Positions 8,787 through 19,312 are shown, counted from the first letter of the stretch. The stretch is 64,000 bases of DNA from an uncultured Alphaproteobacteria bacterium (GCA_943787225.1 CALSLP010000001.1:1090964-1154963); one strand, 5' to 3'. Notes: generated by a model from the sequence alone, not told the origin. A program made the numbers and translations.

Positions 8787-10124
8787 ATGAGAAGTGATAC
8801 AATCTTTGCGCCATCGAGTGGCAATGGGGCCGCGGGGCTCGCTGTTATTCGAATCTCTGGTCCCGAGAGTGGTGGTATTCTGGAATCGTTGTCCGGTACC
8901 AAATTGCCGACTCCACGCTATGCGACCCGAGTGGCGTTGCGCGATCCGGGTAATGGCGAGGCGTTGGATGATGGTTTGGTGTTGTGGTTTCCAGGTCCGG
9001 CGAGTTTTACCGGTGAGGATGTTGCTGAGCTGCATATTCATGGCGGGCGGGCGACGGTTGAGGCGGTGAGTACAACGCTGAGCGGTTTTGAGAATTGTCG
9101 TTTGGCGGAGCCGGGCGAGTTTAGTCGTCGGGCGTTTGATAATGAGAAACTCGATCTTGCTGAGATTGAAGGTCTTTCGGACCTTATTGCAGCTGAAACG
9201 GAGGCTCAGCGAAAGCAGGCGTTGAGACAGCTATCGGGTGGCATTAGCGAAATTTATGAGAATTGGCGGGCCGCTCTATTACGACTATTGGCGCATGCGG
9301 AAGCGGCGATAGATTTCCCTGAGGAGGATCTGCCGGATAATCTGTTGTCGGATACAAAACACAATATCTTGGGTATTTCGGAAAGCATAACCCACTATAT
9401 AAAGGATAATCGTCGAGGTGAACGTCTTCGGGAAGGTTTTCAAATCACCATTGCCGGGCCACCGAATGCTGGTAAATCCAGCCTTTTGAATGAGTTGGCG
9501 CAGCGGGATGTTGCGATTGTTTCGGAACAGGCGGGTACGACGCGTGACGTTATTGAGGCGCGACTGGATCTGGGGGGGTATCCGGTAACGATCGCGGATA
9601 CCGCCGGGATGCGGTCAACGGTTGAATCAATTGAGGCGGAGGGTGTCCGCAGGGCCAAAGAGCGGACAGTGACCTCTGATATCACTATATTCGTAATAGA
9701 TACCTCTGTTGAAGAGTGCAATTCAGAGATTTTGGCGATGGTTCAGCCGGGCGATATCGTCGTTTTTAACAAGTCTGATCTTCTTCAAACACCGGCCCCA
9801 ACCCCGGAAATCGAGGGTGTCGATACGACATCGGTTTCCGTAAAGACCGGCGATCAACTAGATAGTTTGATCCAGATGATAACCGAGAGGGTCCGTTTGG
9901 CGCTTTCGGATAATGCCGGGCCGCCGCCGCTGACGCGGTTACGACATCGCGAAGCGTTGCAGGAATGCCAATCTGCTCTGGTGAGGGCGATAGGGGCGCC
10001 CGAGGCTGAATTAATGGCAGAGGATTTACGTCTCGCAGCGCGGTCGTTGGGTCGAATTACCGGCAGAGTTGATGTCGAGGATGTGCTCGATGTGATCTTT
10101 GGTGAGTTTTGTATCGGGAAGTAG
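8787..10124 (+). CDS. mnmE: tRNA uridine-5-carboxymethylaminomethyl modification GTPase MnmE
   Basis: MnmE is a homodimeric GTPase that with MnmG builds the (carboxymethyl)aminomethyl group on U34 of certain tRNAs. The N-terminal folate-binding domain starts with DTIFAPSSGNGAAGLAVIRISG. The G domain shows G1 GPPNAGKSS near residue 223, the K-loop/G2 region with GTTRD, G3 DTAGM and G4 NKSD. The protein ends in the diagnostic CIGK, whose Cys is required for modification. The ATG at 8787 is used (445 residues); a TTG at 8769 is in frame but less likely. mnmG follows after 82 bp that contain a parS site. Confidence 0.96.
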   Translation: MRSDTIFAPSSGNGAAGLAVIRISGPESGGILESLSGTKLPTPRYATRVALRDPGNGEALDDGLVLWFPGPASFTGEDVAELHIHGGRATVEAVSTTLSGFENCRLAEPGEFSRRAFDNEKLDLAEIEGLSDLIAAETEAQRKQALRQLSGGISEIYENWRAALLRLLAHAEAAIDFPEEDLPDNLLSDTKHNILGISESITHYIKDNRRGERLREGFQITIAGPPNAGKSSLLNELAQRDVAIVSEQAGTTRDVIEARLDLGGYPVTIADTAGMRSTVESIEAEGVRRAKERTVTSDITIFVIDTSVEECNSEILAMVQPGDIVVFNKSDLLQTPAPTPEIEGVDTTSVSVKTGDQLDSLIQMITERVRLALSDNAGPPPLTRLRHREALQECQSALVRAIGAPEAELMAEDLRLAARSLGRITGRVDVEDVLDVIFGEFCIGK

Positions 10125-10134
10125 AAAGCAGAAA

Positions 10135-10150
10135 TGTTTCACGTGAAACA
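10135..10150. promoter_or_regulatory. parS centromere site 1
   Basis: The perfect 16-bp palindrome TGTTTCACGTGAAACA matches the universal chromosomal parS consensus exactly. It lies in the mnmE-mnmG gap, 2.5 kb from parA. ParB loads here and spreads as a CTP-dependent clamp, and the ParA gradient and SMC act on the resulting complex. The site is about 10 kb from the putative origin. Confidence 0.96.
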
Positions 10151-10206
10151 TTTTATTAATGCTGGTTTTCTTTGACATGGCAGGTCGACGCTTCTAAATA
10201 GCCGAC

Positions 10207-12069
10207 ATGGATACATATGACGTCATTGTTATCGGGGGTGGGCATGCTGGCTGTGAGGCCGCAGCCGCTTCGGCGCGCCTCGGGGCGTCAACCCTTCTAC
10301 TCACTCATAAAATCGAGACCATCGGTGAAATGTCCTGCAATCCTGCAATTGGCGGGCTTGCCAAGGGCCACCTTGTTCGTGAGATTGATGCGCTGGATGG
10401 CGTTATGGGTCGGGTCATTGACCGCGGTGGGATTCAGTTTCGTATATTGAATAAAAGTCGGGGCCCGGCAGTACGGGGGCCGAGAGCCCAGGCGGATCGT
10501 AAACTTTATCGCGAAGCAATGCAGGTGGAGCTTCAAAGTCAGGACAATCTGTCTATTCGCGCAGGCGCGGTGGAGGATTTGCTGTTTGGTCCGGATGGAA
10601 ACGTTTCCGGGGTTTGTCTGCTTGATGGGGCGGAGATCGGTTGCGGGCGCGTTATCTTGACGACCGGTACGTTTTTGCGCGGTGAAATTCATATCGGCGA
10701 GGAAAGATACCCCGCCGGTCGGGTTGGCGAAGCGCCGTGCCTTGGTTTGTCAAAAACCCTGGATAGGGCCGGTTTTTCGCTGGGGCGTTTAAAAACCGGT
10801 ACCCCGCCGCGACTGGATGGCCGGACGATTGATTGGCAGAGTCTCGTTGAGCAAAAGGGGGATTCGGTCCCGGTTCCGTTCTCTTTTATGACGGATGCAA
10901 TTACCACGCCTCAGATCAATTGCCACATAACGGGAACGACCCAAGTGGGTCACGATATAATTCGGGCAAACCTCGATCGGGCGCCGATGTATTCCGGTCA
11001 AATTGAAGGTACTGGTCCGCGATATTGTCCCTCAATCGAAGATAAGGTGGTGCGGTTTGCGGATAAGGAGCGTCATCAAATTTTTCTGGAGCCTGAGGGG
11101 CTCGATGATGACACGGTTTATCCCAACGGGATTTCTACCAGCCTCCCAGAGGATGTGCAGCTCGCTTTCCTGAAAACCATTCCCGGGTTGGAGGCTGCAA
11201 GGGTTATTCGGCCTGGATATGCGATTGAATATGATTACGTTGATCCGCGCGAGTTACAGGCGACGCTGGAGACACGTAAAATTCCTGGCTTGTATTTCGC
11301 GGGTCAAATCAATGGGACCACCGGGTATGAAGAGGCTGCGGCTCAGGGATTGATGGCTGGGGTTAATGCGGCGCTGGCCTGTGCCGGCAGTGAGCCGTTT
11401 ATTCTGGATCGTGCAGATGCGTATATCGGCGTTCTGATTGATGACCTTATTTCGAGAGGGACGTCGGAACCTTATCGGATGTTTACGTCACGCGCAGAAT
11501 ATCGGCTTCAGCTTCGGGCCGACAATGCGGATCAGCGTTTAACGCCGAAGGGCATTGCAGTTGGCTGTGTTTCATCGGCCCGCTCTGCTCGGTTTGGAGA
11601 GAAAGCGAGGGCATTGCGGATCGCCCGTGATCAACTATTAAACCTTACGGCGGCGCCGAAGGTTCTCGGGGATCTGGGTATGGTCGTCACCCAGGATGGC
11701 AAGAGGCGGACAGCAGCGCGTTTGTTGGCTTATCCCGAGATAACAATGGATCGGTTGGCAGCGTTATGGCCTGAGTTGGGTGATATGCGCCACGATGTCG
11801 TTGAGCAAATGGAAATTGAAGCCCGGTACGCGACTTATTTGGAGCGTCAAGCCGCTGATATCGAGGCATTCCGTCGGGATGAGGCCCTGGAGATACCGCC
11901 TGATCTTGATTTGGATATGGTTGGTGGGCTTTCTAACGAAGTGCGTGAAAAGTTAAAAGTTGCGCGCCCCGCGAGTTTTGGCGCTGCCGCGCGGATCTCC
12001 GGGGTGACGCCAGCGGCGCTGACCGCCTTGCTGCGCTATGTTCGCCGTCGCGAACAAGCGACGGTTTGA
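10207..12069 (+). CDS. mnmG: tRNA uridine-5-carboxymethylaminomethyl modification enzyme MnmG (GidA)
   Basis: MnmG is the FAD-dependent partner of MnmE in wobble-uridine modification. At 620 residues it has the normal length. The dinucleotide-binding motif [14 protein letters not shown] is at residues 6-19, the two GidA signatures are present ([20 protein letters not shown] near 93 and the [16 protein letters not shown] region near 430), and a C-terminal helical domain follows for MnmE binding. The cysteine in [11 protein letters not shown], near residue 45, is in the usual place. It starts with ATG directly after the parS-containing gap and is 9 bp upstream of rsmG, continuing the mnmE-mnmG-rsmG-parA-parB series. 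Confidence 0.97.
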   Translation: MDTYDVIVIGGGHAGCEAAAASARLGASTLLLTHKIETIGEMSCNPAIGGLAKGHLVREIDALDGVMGRVIDRGGIQFRILNKSRGPAVRGPRAQADRKLYREAMQVELQSQDNLSIRAGAVEDLLFGPDGNVSGVCLLDGAEIGCGRVILTTGTFLRGEIHIGEERYPAGRVGEAPCLGLSKTLDRAGFSLGRLKTGTPPRLDGRTIDWQSLVEQKGDSVPVPFSFMTDAITTPQINCHITGTTQVGHDIIRANLDRAPMYSGQIEGTGPRYCPSIEDKVVRFADKERHQIFLEPEGLDDDTVYPNGISTSLPEDVQLAFLKTIPGLEAARVIRPGYAIEYDYVDPRELQATLETRKIPGLYFAGQINGTTGYEEAAAQGLMAGVNAALACAGSEPFILDRADAYIGVLIDDLISRGTSEPYRMFTSRAEYRLQLRADNADQRLTPKGIAVGCVSSARSARFGEKARALRIARDQLLNLTAAPKVLGDLGMVVTQDGKRRTAARLLAYPEITMDRLAALWPELGDMRHDVVEQMEIEARYATYLERQAADIEAFRRDEALEIPPDLDLDMVGGLSNEVREKLKVARPASFGAAARISGVTPAALTALLRYVRRREQATV

Positions 12070-12078
12070 CGGTCTCGG

Positions 12079-12702
12079 ATGACTTCTATGCCGCTTACAG
12101 CGGAACAGTTCGCCAAAAAAACAAATGTTTCACGTGAAACATTAGGCCAGCTACAAAGCTATGCTGATCTTCTCGTAAAGTGGCAGAAATCTATTAATCT
12201 CGTTGGTGGGGATACGCTGAACGATCTCTGGCGCCGGCATTTTTGGGACGCAGCCCAGCTTGTTCCACTGGTTCTCCCAGATACCCGGGTCATCATGGAT
12301 TTCGGGAGCGGGGCCGGTTTTCCGGGTCTTGTGCTCGCAATAATGCTGGATGTTGAAGTAAACCTTGTTGAATCCTCGGGAAAAAAGGTGGCTTTTTTAA
12401 GAGAGGCGGCCCGCGTCAGTGGCGCTCGGGTAAAGCTTCATCAGGGTCGTATAGAGAAGCTGTCTCTTCCAAAAAGCGACTTGATCACCGCAAGGGCTCT
12501 GGCGCCCCTTACCCAGCTGTTGGAATTTGCGGCGCCTCATCTGAGTCCGCAGGGAACGTGTCTGTTTTTAAAGGGCGCTCGCGCTGAGGAAGAATTGACC
12601 GACGCCCTGAAAAAACAGAGTATGATGGTAGAGCGCATTCAAAGTGCGACGGACCCTAAGGGGGTTATTCTTTCAATTCGGGAAATATCGTGTGACGGAT
12701 AA
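12079..12702 (+). CDS. rsmG: 16S rRNA (guanine527-N7)-methyltransferase RsmG (GidB)
   Basis: RsmG methylates G527 of 16S rRNA using S-adenosylmethionine, and its loss gives low-level streptomycin resistance in several bacteria. The SAM-binding motif IMDFGSGAGFPGLVLAI is near residue 73, with KVAFLREAAR following. The N-terminal NVSRET is encoded by a perfect parS palindrome lying inside the gene, a conserved coincidence in many rsmG genes. At 207 residues the protein is full length. A second ATG in the N-terminus (codon 4) is also a possible start. Its 3' end overlaps the likely parA start by 11 bp. Confidence 0.95.
   Translation: MTSMPLTAEQFAKKTNVSRETLGQLQSYADLLVKWQKSINLVGGDTLNDLWRRHFWDAAQLVPLVLPDTRVIMDFGSGAGFPGLVLAIMLDVEVNLVESSGKKVAFLREAARVSGARVKLHQGRIEKLSLPKSDLITARALAPLTQLLEFAAPHLSPQGTCLFLKGARAEEELTDALKKQSMMVERIQSATDPKGVILSIREISCDG
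12126..12141. promoter_or_regulatory. parS centromere site 2, inside rsmG
   Basis: This is a second perfect copy of TGTTTCACGTGAAACA, lying within the 5' part of rsmG, where its codons read NVSRET. It is 1,991 bp from site 1 and about 550 bp upstream of parA. Two close sites give the parAB locus a compact centromere. Confidence 0.96.
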
Positions 12703-13531
12703 CGTAAATCCTTCGGAGCTTGTTGAAACAGCGGATTTGGCACCCAAAAAACGCAGTGGGCGCATCCTCGCGGTCGCCAACCAAAAAGGGGGTGTCGGGA
12801 AAACAACAACGGCGATTAATCTGTCGACGGCGTTAGCTGCAGTTGGTCGCCGGGTTATTCTGTTTGATTTGGATCCGCAGGGAAATGCCTCAACGGGGGT
12901 TGGCATTGATCGAAACGCCGCCGAGATTGGCAGCTACGAAGTGTTGATTGATGGTGCGTCTATAAAAGACGCGGTCATCGAAACGGAGGTTCCCAATCTT
13001 TCGCTGGTGGCGGCGTCAATTGATTTGTCCGGCGCAGAACTTGAGCTGGTTGAAATTGAGCGTCGGGAGTTTCGTTTACGGCAGGCTTTTGAAGAATTTT
13101 CGGACGATTACGATTATGTTCTGATTGATTGCCCGCCGGCGCTGGGTTTACTCACCTTAAACGCTCTTGTCGCTTCTGATGGTGTTTTGGTGCCGCTGCA
13201 ATGCGAATATCTGGCATTGGAGGGGCTCAGCCAATTGGTCCGAACAGTGGAGCGGGTTGGGGAGGCCTTTAACCCGGGTCTTGGAATTCAGGGTATTGTT
13301 CTAACCATGTATGATGCCCGCAACAATTTGAGCAATCTGGTTGCCGATGACGTAAGGTCCTATTTTGGAGATGTTGTGTACAATACTCAGATCCCCAGAA
13401 ACGTAAGGGTTTCAGAGGCCCCGTCGCATGGAAAACCAGTCCTGCTATATGATTTTCAATGTTCTGGCGCGCAGGCCTATGTCCATCTTGCCGGTGAAGT
13501 TTTGCGACGCGAAGAAGGAGCACTTTCATGA
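12692..13531 (+). CDS. parA: Chromosome partitioning ATPase ParA
   Basis: This deviant Walker ATPase binds the nucleoid non-specifically and is driven off it by ParB, moving origin regions apart. The signature KGGVGKTTTAINL is near residue 32, with FDLDPQGNASTGVG (A') and VLIDCPPALGLLTLNAL (Walker B) further on. The GTG at 12692 is chosen because the upstream extension lies within rsmG coding sequence. It gives 279 residues and overlaps rsmG by 11 bp. An ATGA overlap joins it to parB. A short acidic N-terminal extension before the ATPase core is usual in this group. Confidence 0.95.
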   Translation: MTDNVNPSELVETADLAPKKRSGRILAVANQKGGVGKTTTAINLSTALAAVGRRVILFDLDPQGNASTGVGIDRNAAEIGSYEVLIDGASIKDAVIETEVPNLSLVAASIDLSGAELELVEIERREFRLRQAFEEFSDDYDYVLIDCPPALGLLTLNALVASDGVLVPLQCEYLALEGLSQLVRTVERVGEAFNPGLGIQGIVLTMYDARNNLSNLVADDVRSYFGDVVYNTQIPRNVRVSEAPSHGKPVLLYDFQCSGAQAYVHLAGEVLRREEGALS

Positions 13532-14427
13532 ACCCGCCGAAATCACGAGGCACACAGCTTGGCCGCGGCCTATCCGCCCTTTTGGGTAACGAGGCGGTAG
13601 AAATACCAGAATCAAACAAAATATCCGGTAGAAGTACCGAAGGTAGGGGCTTCTCCCTTATGCCAGTTGAGTTTCTGGTACAGAGCCCGTTACAGCCTAG
13701 GCGCGTTTTCGCTCAGGAAGATATCGACGCGTTAGCGAAATCGATCAAAGAGCGCGGTGTCTTACAGCCAATTTTGGTCCGTCCCAGCGCCGTAAATGCT
13801 GATGAATACGAGATAATCGCTGGCGAGCGACGGTGGCGCGCTGCCCAAATTGCACAGCTCCATGAAGTTCCCGTCATCATTAAAGAGATGGGTGACGAGG
13901 AGGTCCTGGAAGTCGCCCTTATCGAAAACATTCAACGGGCTGACCTCAATGCTCTTGAAGAAGCTTTCGGGTACCGAAAACTGATAGATGACTTTGATCA
14001 TACTCAGGACAGTCTCGCGACGGTCCTCGGGAAAAGTCGGAGCCATATAGCGAATACGTTGCGGCTCCTCGTTTTGCCGGACGGGGTCAAAACCTTGCTT
14101 GCAGAGGGTATGATATCAGCCGGTCACGCGCGTGCGTTAATCGGCGCGGCAAACCCTAAAACAATCGCTGATGAGATCATCAAGCGGGGGCTCAATGTTC
14201 GTCAAGTCGAACGCTTGGTTAAAGCATCAAAAGATGAGCCGCAAAAGCCATCTCCAAAATCAAAAGAAAAAGATTCCGATACACTCGCCCTTGAACGGAG
14301 TTTAACCGATGTCTTGGGCCTAAACGTTGAGATCGATTTTAATGGCAGCGGTGGCCAGGTGAGCGTGAAATATAAGACGCTTGATCAGCTGGATGACATT
14401 ATCCGCAGATTAAGTGGCGGTGAATAA
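13528..14427 (+). CDS. parB: Chromosome partitioning protein ParB
   Basis: ParB is the parS-binding CTPase clamp. The order is an N-terminal ParA-stimulating stretch with LGRGLSALLG, box I SPLQPRRVFAQEDIDALAKSI near residue 52, the CTP-binding box II AGERRWRAAQ near 97, a helix-turn-helix with LGKSRSHIANTLRLL near 170, a charged linker and a C-terminal dimerisation domain. It has 299 residues and its ATG overlaps the parA stop. Two matching parS sites lie upstream, so the partition system is complete within the window. Confidence 0.96.
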   Translation: MNPPKSRGTQLGRGLSALLGNEAVEIPESNKISGRSTEGRGFSLMPVEFLVQSPLQPRRVFAQEDIDALAKSIKERGVLQPILVRPSAVNADEYEIIAGERRWRAAQIAQLHEVPVIIKEMGDEEVLEVALIENIQRADLNALEEAFGYRKLIDDFDHTQDSLATVLGKSRSHIANTLRLLVLPDGVKTLLAEGMISAGHARALIGAANPKTIADEIIKRGLNVRQVERLVKASKDEPQKPSPKSKEKDSDTLALERSLTDVLGLNVEIDFNGSGGQVSVKYKTLDQLDDIIRRLSGGE

Positions 14428-14442
14428 CGTTTACCTTGTCGT

Positions 14443-15480
14443 TTAGCGCCGATTTTTGCTGAGCGCGCGGGCCGTTGCCCCTAAACGTAAGAGTGTTTGA
14501 TCACAGATTGTATCTGTTGGCATGCCGGTGGTTTTGCATTGCACCTCGGCTTCCGATAGAGACAGGATTGCTAGCCCCAGCCGTCCGGACGGCCAATTCC
14601 GAACCTGGCCCCGAAATGTATCGGCCTGTTTAAAAAACACCGGGGGTCGGAGGGATTTTATGGCGGTGTCCATTGATTTGCCTTCGTCAACCGACCCTGA
14701 TGCCAGATGCAGCCTTTGGAAATGTCTTGCGACGGCGCGTAAAATACTGATTGCCGCCAGCCCTTCACGACGGGCTCTGTCCATTAAATGAGTCAACCGG
14801 TCGATATTTCCGGACGCCGCCGCAAAAGCAATATCATCAAGGGTCATCGACGCACTGTCGCCAACACAGGCAACGGCATCATCCAAAGTAACCTCGCCGC
14901 CTTCGCCCATATATAACCGCAATTTTTCAAGCTCTGATCGACTGACCATGCGATCACTACCGAGATTTTCGAGTAGAAAAGACATGGCATCGGCGGAAAC
15001 CCGTATATTGGATTGCCCAAGTGTTTCGGAAATAACGTCCCGTAACGCCCTGCCCTCGTCGGCATAGCACGGAATCGCAGCCGCACACTCGGCATCCTCG
15101 AAGGCCTTCCGTATTTTTGATCGGGGGGTCAGGTTCGCGGCCTCAACAATCACCAAAGCATCGCCGCAGGGGTGCTTGCAGAAATCTGTTAACGGCGCGG
15201 CAATTGAATCCGTTGCATCTCGAATGCGAACAACGCGGCGACCGCCGGTAAAAGCGATAGCAGCTGCTTCATCAGAAAGCCGCGCGGCATCGTCTTTAAG
15301 CTCAGTGGCGGGAATGTCGGAAATCCGAAATGGGTCTTTCGGGTCGTCGACAACTGATATTGTTAGCTTAGCCGCCCGCTCTCTTACCAGCCCCATATCG
15401 GGCCCATACAACAAAATAGCCCGAACGCTCTCCGGGGGTGAGCTGATAAAATGGTTTGCTTTACCGGCAGATATCTTCAT
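14443..15480 (-). CDS. holA: DNA polymerase III subunit delta
   Basis: The delta subunit opens the beta sliding clamp within the clamp loader. The 345-residue protein starts MKISAGKANHFISSPPESVRAILLYGPDMGLVRERA, the typical alphaproteobacterial HolA beginning, and then shows a degenerate AAA+ module without a usable Walker A, as expected for delta. The collar region near the C-terminus contains AAISILRAVARHFQRLHLA. It abuts lptE exactly (TAGATG) and is followed at its 3' end by convergent parB, 15 bp away. Confidence 0.92.
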   Translation of the reverse strand: MKISAGKANHFISSPPESVRAILLYGPDMGLVRERAAKLTISVVDDPKDPFRISDIPATELKDDAARLSDEAAAIAFTGGRRVVRIRDATDSIAAPLTDFCKHPCGDALVIVEAANLTPRSKIRKAFEDAECAAAIPCYADEGRALRDVISETLGQSNIRVSADAMSFLLENLGSDRMVSRSELEKLRLYMGEGGEVTLDDAVACVGDSASMTLDDIAFAAASGNIDRLTHLMDRARREGLAAISILRAVARHFQRLHLASGSVDEGKSMDTAIKSLRPPVFFKQADTFRGQVRNWPSGRLGLAILSLSEAEVQCKTTGMPTDTICDQTLLRLGATARALSKNRR

Positions 15481-16026
15481 CTAACGGCGGCGAGGCGAAG
15501 CGGGTACTGGTTTCACAAATACCGATGGATTTCGAAGGGCCGCTGCAACGCGTAATCTGATTTCTTCTGAGAGTGACCGAAGGGCCCGGTTTCGAGCATC
15601 ATTCTCAGCGCTCAACGTTGCAAACTCTGAGTTCAAAACATTGTAACTATTCGTTGATAGGACCGTCCCCTTAAAAATGCCGCCACCGTCAGCATTATTT
15701 GTGAGCGTAAAATCGGCTGAAATTGAGAGATTGGCTCTTGTCGCAGATTCATCCTTTCGGATGTTTACATTGCCTTTTGATTCTCTGAGTTCGATGGCCA
15801 ATGAGTATTTAGATTGGCGTTCGCTTGCCCTAGGTGCCATCCGTGCCAATAAAAAATTCCGGAGCTTCTGGCCGCTGCGATCCTTTATCTGCCCGATGGA
15901 AACGGATGCAAGCGCTTTTGAACTGGCGCCGCCATCCTGGCTGTAGAGTGGACGAAATCCACACGCCGTAGCGGTTAAACACAGCGCACCGACAAAAAGT
16001 ATTACTACAGATTTCTTTTTCATCAT
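15481..16026 (-). CDS. lptE: LPS assembly lipoprotein LptE
   Basis: LptE is an outer-membrane lipoprotein that plugs the LptD barrel and helps deliver lipopolysaccharide to the cell surface. The 181-residue protein has a charged N-terminus (MMKKKS), a hydrophobic stretch and a lipobox ending in TATACGFRPLY, with the Cys as the lipidated residue and the diagnostic CGFRPLY following. It lies between leuS (21 bp upstream) and holA (directly downstream), the usual alphaproteobacterial order, and is probably translated from the leuS transcript. Confidence 0.92.
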   Translation of the reverse strand: MMKKKSVVILFVGALCLTATACGFRPLYSQDGGASSKALASVSIGQIKDRSGQKLRNFLLARMAPRASERQSKYSLAIELRESKGNVNIRKDESATRANLSISADFTLTNNADGGGIFKGTVLSTNSYNVLNSEFATLSAENDARNRALRSLSEEIRLRVAAALRNPSVFVKPVPASPRRR

Positions 16027-16047
16027 TGTGCTCCGTACGTCCCCCGG

Positions 16048-18625
16048 CTACCCATGCACTACATTAATAATCTTGCCGGGAACATATATGATCCTGTTCA
16101 CGGTCTTTCCTACAAGCGCTGCGGCAACCGCCGGCTCCGCCAGCGCCGCCGCTTCCGCAGCCTCCTGGTCGACATCATGCGCTACTTCGATCGTGGCCTT
16201 TAACTTACCTTTGATTTGAACCGCGATGGTTACCGTCTCCTGGACCATCAAGGTCTCGTCGGGCTGCGGCCATGGTGTTTCGAACAGCGGGGTTTCGTTT
16301 CCAAGTTGTTGCCAAAGCTCTTCGGCGAGATGAGGCATCATCGGCCCGATCAACCGCACCATCACCTCTAACCCTTCGCGCCGTACCCAGCGCTCCGCCG
16401 CCTCCGTGCCCTTCAAGTCGAATAGCGTGTTGACCAATTCGTAAATGCGGGCGACCGATCTGTTAAAATGAAATCCCTCAAGATCCTTGGTAACGCCATC
16501 AATGGTCTGATGAACCTGTTGTCTGACCGCCCGTAATTCCTTTTCAAAGGTTTCTGGCTCAGACACTTTTTCATCGTTGGCGTTTTCAGCAACAAGGCGC
16601 CAAAGCTTGTTTACAAAGCGCCAAGACCCGGCGATTCCTGAATCAGTCCATTCAAGATCGCGTTCCGGCGGGCTGTCGGACAGCATGAACCAACGGGCTG
16701 TATCGGCGCCGTATGTTTCAATGATGTCTTCCGGATCGACGACATTCTTTTTGGACTTGCTCATCTTTTCAGAGCGGCCGACCTGGACAGCGGACCCATC
16801 GTCAATGCGCTTGAGCCCGTCTGCCTCGCCGCTTTCAATCTGCGTTGGCATTAGCCATTCGCCGTTTTCGCCGCGATAGGTTTCGTGGCAGACCATGCCT
16901 TGTGTAAAGAGACCCGCGAAAGGTTCGTCAATGTCCAGATAGCCACATTTCTTCATCGCCCGGGTAAAAAACCGGGCATAAAGCAGATGCAAAATGGCGT
17001 GCTCTATCCCGCCAATATACTGATCGACCGGCATCCAGTATTTAATCGCCGCAGTGTCCACAGGCTCGTCCGCGCGCGGACTGCAAAACCGAGAGAAATA
17101 CCAGGACGATTCTACAAATGTATCCAGCGTATCGGTTTCCCGCTCTGCCGCTGCGCCGCATTTTGGACAGTTAACGTGTTTCCAGCTTGGATGTCGGTCG
17201 AGCGGATTTCCGGGTTGATCAAAATCAACATCCTCCGGAAGACAGATCGGTAAATCTTCTTCAGGGACCGGTACGATACCGCAATCCTGACATTTAATGA
17301 TAGGTATGGGACAGCCCCAATATCTCTGTCGGGAAACACCCCAATCCCGCAATCGATAATTGATCTCGCGCTGTCCGATATCCTTCTTTTCCAACGCAGA
17401 GGCAACGGCTTCTTTTGCGTCCGCCAGATTGAGGCCATTTATAAAATCGGAGTTTGCGTGCACACCATCATCTGTATAGGCAAGATCGGTAACTTCGAAC
17501 TCAGCGGGGTCGGCATCCGCCGGAATAACAACCGGAATGACATCCAGCCCGTACTTGCGGGCAAAATCCAAATCCCGTTGGTCGTGGGCCGGACATCCAT
17601 ATATCGCGCCTGTGCCATATTCCATCAAGACGAAATTCGCGACAAAGACCGGAATGGATTTGCCCTCAATGAGCGGGTGTTTGGCGCGTAGCCCGGTATC
17701 GTAACCCTTCTTTTCGGCCTTTTCTAACGCTGCTTCCGTTGTACCAATGGCCCGACATTCCTCGATAAAGGACATCAGCTCGGTATGATTCTCGGCAAGC
17801 TCGGCGGCAAGTGGATGATCGGCAGAGATGGCGCAAAAGGTTGCTCCAAAAATGGTATCGTGCCGGGTTGTAAAAATTTGCAGTCGGTCTTGTCGGTCTT
17901 CCAGTTCGAACCAAACCTGCATCCCTTCGGAGCGCCCGATCCAGTTTTCCTGCATGACCCGCACTTTCGCGGGCCAGCGCTCAAGCGCTTTCAGGTCTTC
18001 CAGCAACGCCTCGGAAAATTCAGTTATGCGGAAAAACCATTGATTTAGCTCTCGTCGTTCGATCGGGGCGCCGGATCGCCAGCCCACCCCGTCAATTACC
18101 TGTTCATTTGCGAGAACGGTGTTGTCGACGGGGGTCCCAATTCACCCAGCTCCGTCGACGGTAAATGAGGTCATGCTCCAAAAACTTGAGGAACATTTTT
18201 TGTTCATTTTGGTAATAGCCGGGATGACAGGTCGCAAGTTCGCGCGACCAATCAATGGCCAGCCCCATTTTCTGCAATTGAGATCGCATTGTTGCGATAT
18301 TTTCGTATGTCCATTTTCCCGGATGGACCTTCTGTTCCATGGCGGCGTTCTCTGCCGGCATGCCGAAAGCGTCCCACCCCATCGGGTGCAAGACGTTGAA
18401 GCCCTGGGCTCGTTTATAGCGCGCGACAACATCGCCCATGGTGTAATTTCGAACATGACCCATGTGAATACGCCCCGACGGATACGGGAACATTTCGAGG
18501 ACATAATATTTGGGTTTGTCGGGGTCGATGTCGACATTAAAGCAGCCGGTTTCGTCCCAGCGCTGCTGCCACTTGGTTTCGGTTTCTTTAACGTTATATC
18601 TGGTCGTCGCGGGATCGCTCGTCAT
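16048..18625 (-). CDS. leuS: Leucyl-tRNA synthetase, interrupted by a one-base insertion
   Basis: This class I synthetase charges tRNA-Leu. The first frame (18625 to about 18104) contains [18 protein letters not shown] with the HIGH-type motif HMGH, and stops after [14 protein letters not shown]. The second (from about 18130 down to 16048) continues with [17 protein letters not shown], the editing domain, and the KMSKS motif [17 protein letters not shown] run of five G at 18130-18134 (CCCCC in the coding strand) should be four for continuous reading. Repaired, the protein is about 858 residues, normal for LeuRS. As the gene is essential and apparently single copy, the insertion is most likely a sequence error. 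It heads leuS-lptE-holA. Confidence 0.93.
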
Positions 18626-18760
18626 ATCTAAAGACGTCTTACAAAATGGGTGGCTCGTTAGGTGAGCGTCGGCACCGTGACTTTCTCACGCCGACACGGG
18701 TGCCGCAAGATAAGACAGCACTTTACACCATTTTTGGCCTGCCGGGCCGCGCTTAAGGGC

Positions 18761-19312
18761 TTACTTCGATTTAGAGGCGACCAGGCGCAGCTGACGCGCC
18801 CGCGTTAAGATCTGGTTTTCGAGGTTTACGGCAGTATCTTTTGAAACGGTACCGCTCTGCCAGTTATTGCCGGTTCTGCTCTGTTGGCGGAACACTGAAA
18901 CCCGAATGCCGTCGGCGCGCAATTGCCGCCCCAGAATATAAACGCTCATCTTGTAGCGCTCATTGGGCGATTCCGGCGGCGAGTACCAGTCTGTAATAAT
19001 GACGCCACCAAACGGATCGGCCGAAGATAAAGGCATAAAGGAAACGGTATCCAGCGACGCACGCCATAAATAGCTGTTTACAGCAATCCCTGAACCACCA
19101 CCGCCCTGGCCCTTCGACTTCCCTAGATTAAACAAATCGAGTCCGCCATCGCCGAAAACGGTGGCCTCTTTGCCCTTGAGCTCGGACTCATATACATACT
19201 CGCCAGATCGCTCGGGGTTCTCTACCAGATGATCTTCCACGCCCCCGCCGCAAGCGCTCACCAGAAGTATTACGCTGCATAGCCCGATGATCTGTTTGGA
19301 TTTTGCTAACAT
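18761..19312 (-). CDS. DUF3576 domain lipoprotein
   Basis: This is a predicted lipoprotein: from the ATG at 19312 it begins MLAKSKQIIGLCSVILLVSACGGG, with a lipobox ending at Cys. The mature part matches DUF3576, with AVNSYLWRASLDTVSFMPLSSADPFGGVIITDWYSPPESPNERYKMSVYILGRQLRADGI spread over residues 80-140. The function is unknown, but in alphaproteobacteria the gene is regularly found upstream of leuS-lptE-holA, suggesting an envelope role. An alternative ATG at 19333 would add seven residues. It is transcribed towards leuS across 135 bp. Confidence 0.85.
   Translation of the reverse strand: MLAKSKQIIGLCSVILLVSACGGGVEDHLVENPERSGEYVYESELKGKEATVFGDGGLDLFNLGKSKGQGGGGSGIAVNSYLWRASLDTVSFMPLSSADPFGGVIITDWYSPPESPNERYKMSVYILGRQLRADGIRVSVFRQQSRTGNNWQSGTVSKDTAVNLENQILTRARQLRLVASKSK

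Noticed and set aside
12079..12702. Longer parA start inside rsmG
   Set aside because: The open frame from 12644 encodes an arginine-rich stretch with no similarity to ParA; the GTG at 12692 leaves the usual N-terminus.
18104..18134. Programmed frameshifting in leuS
   Set aside because: The break is in a plain C run with no slippery heptamer, structure or known precedent in leuS; a read error is simpler.
18119..18631. A 170-codon plus-strand frame opposite leuS
   Set aside because: It lies fully inside the leuS 5' part in the antisense direction.
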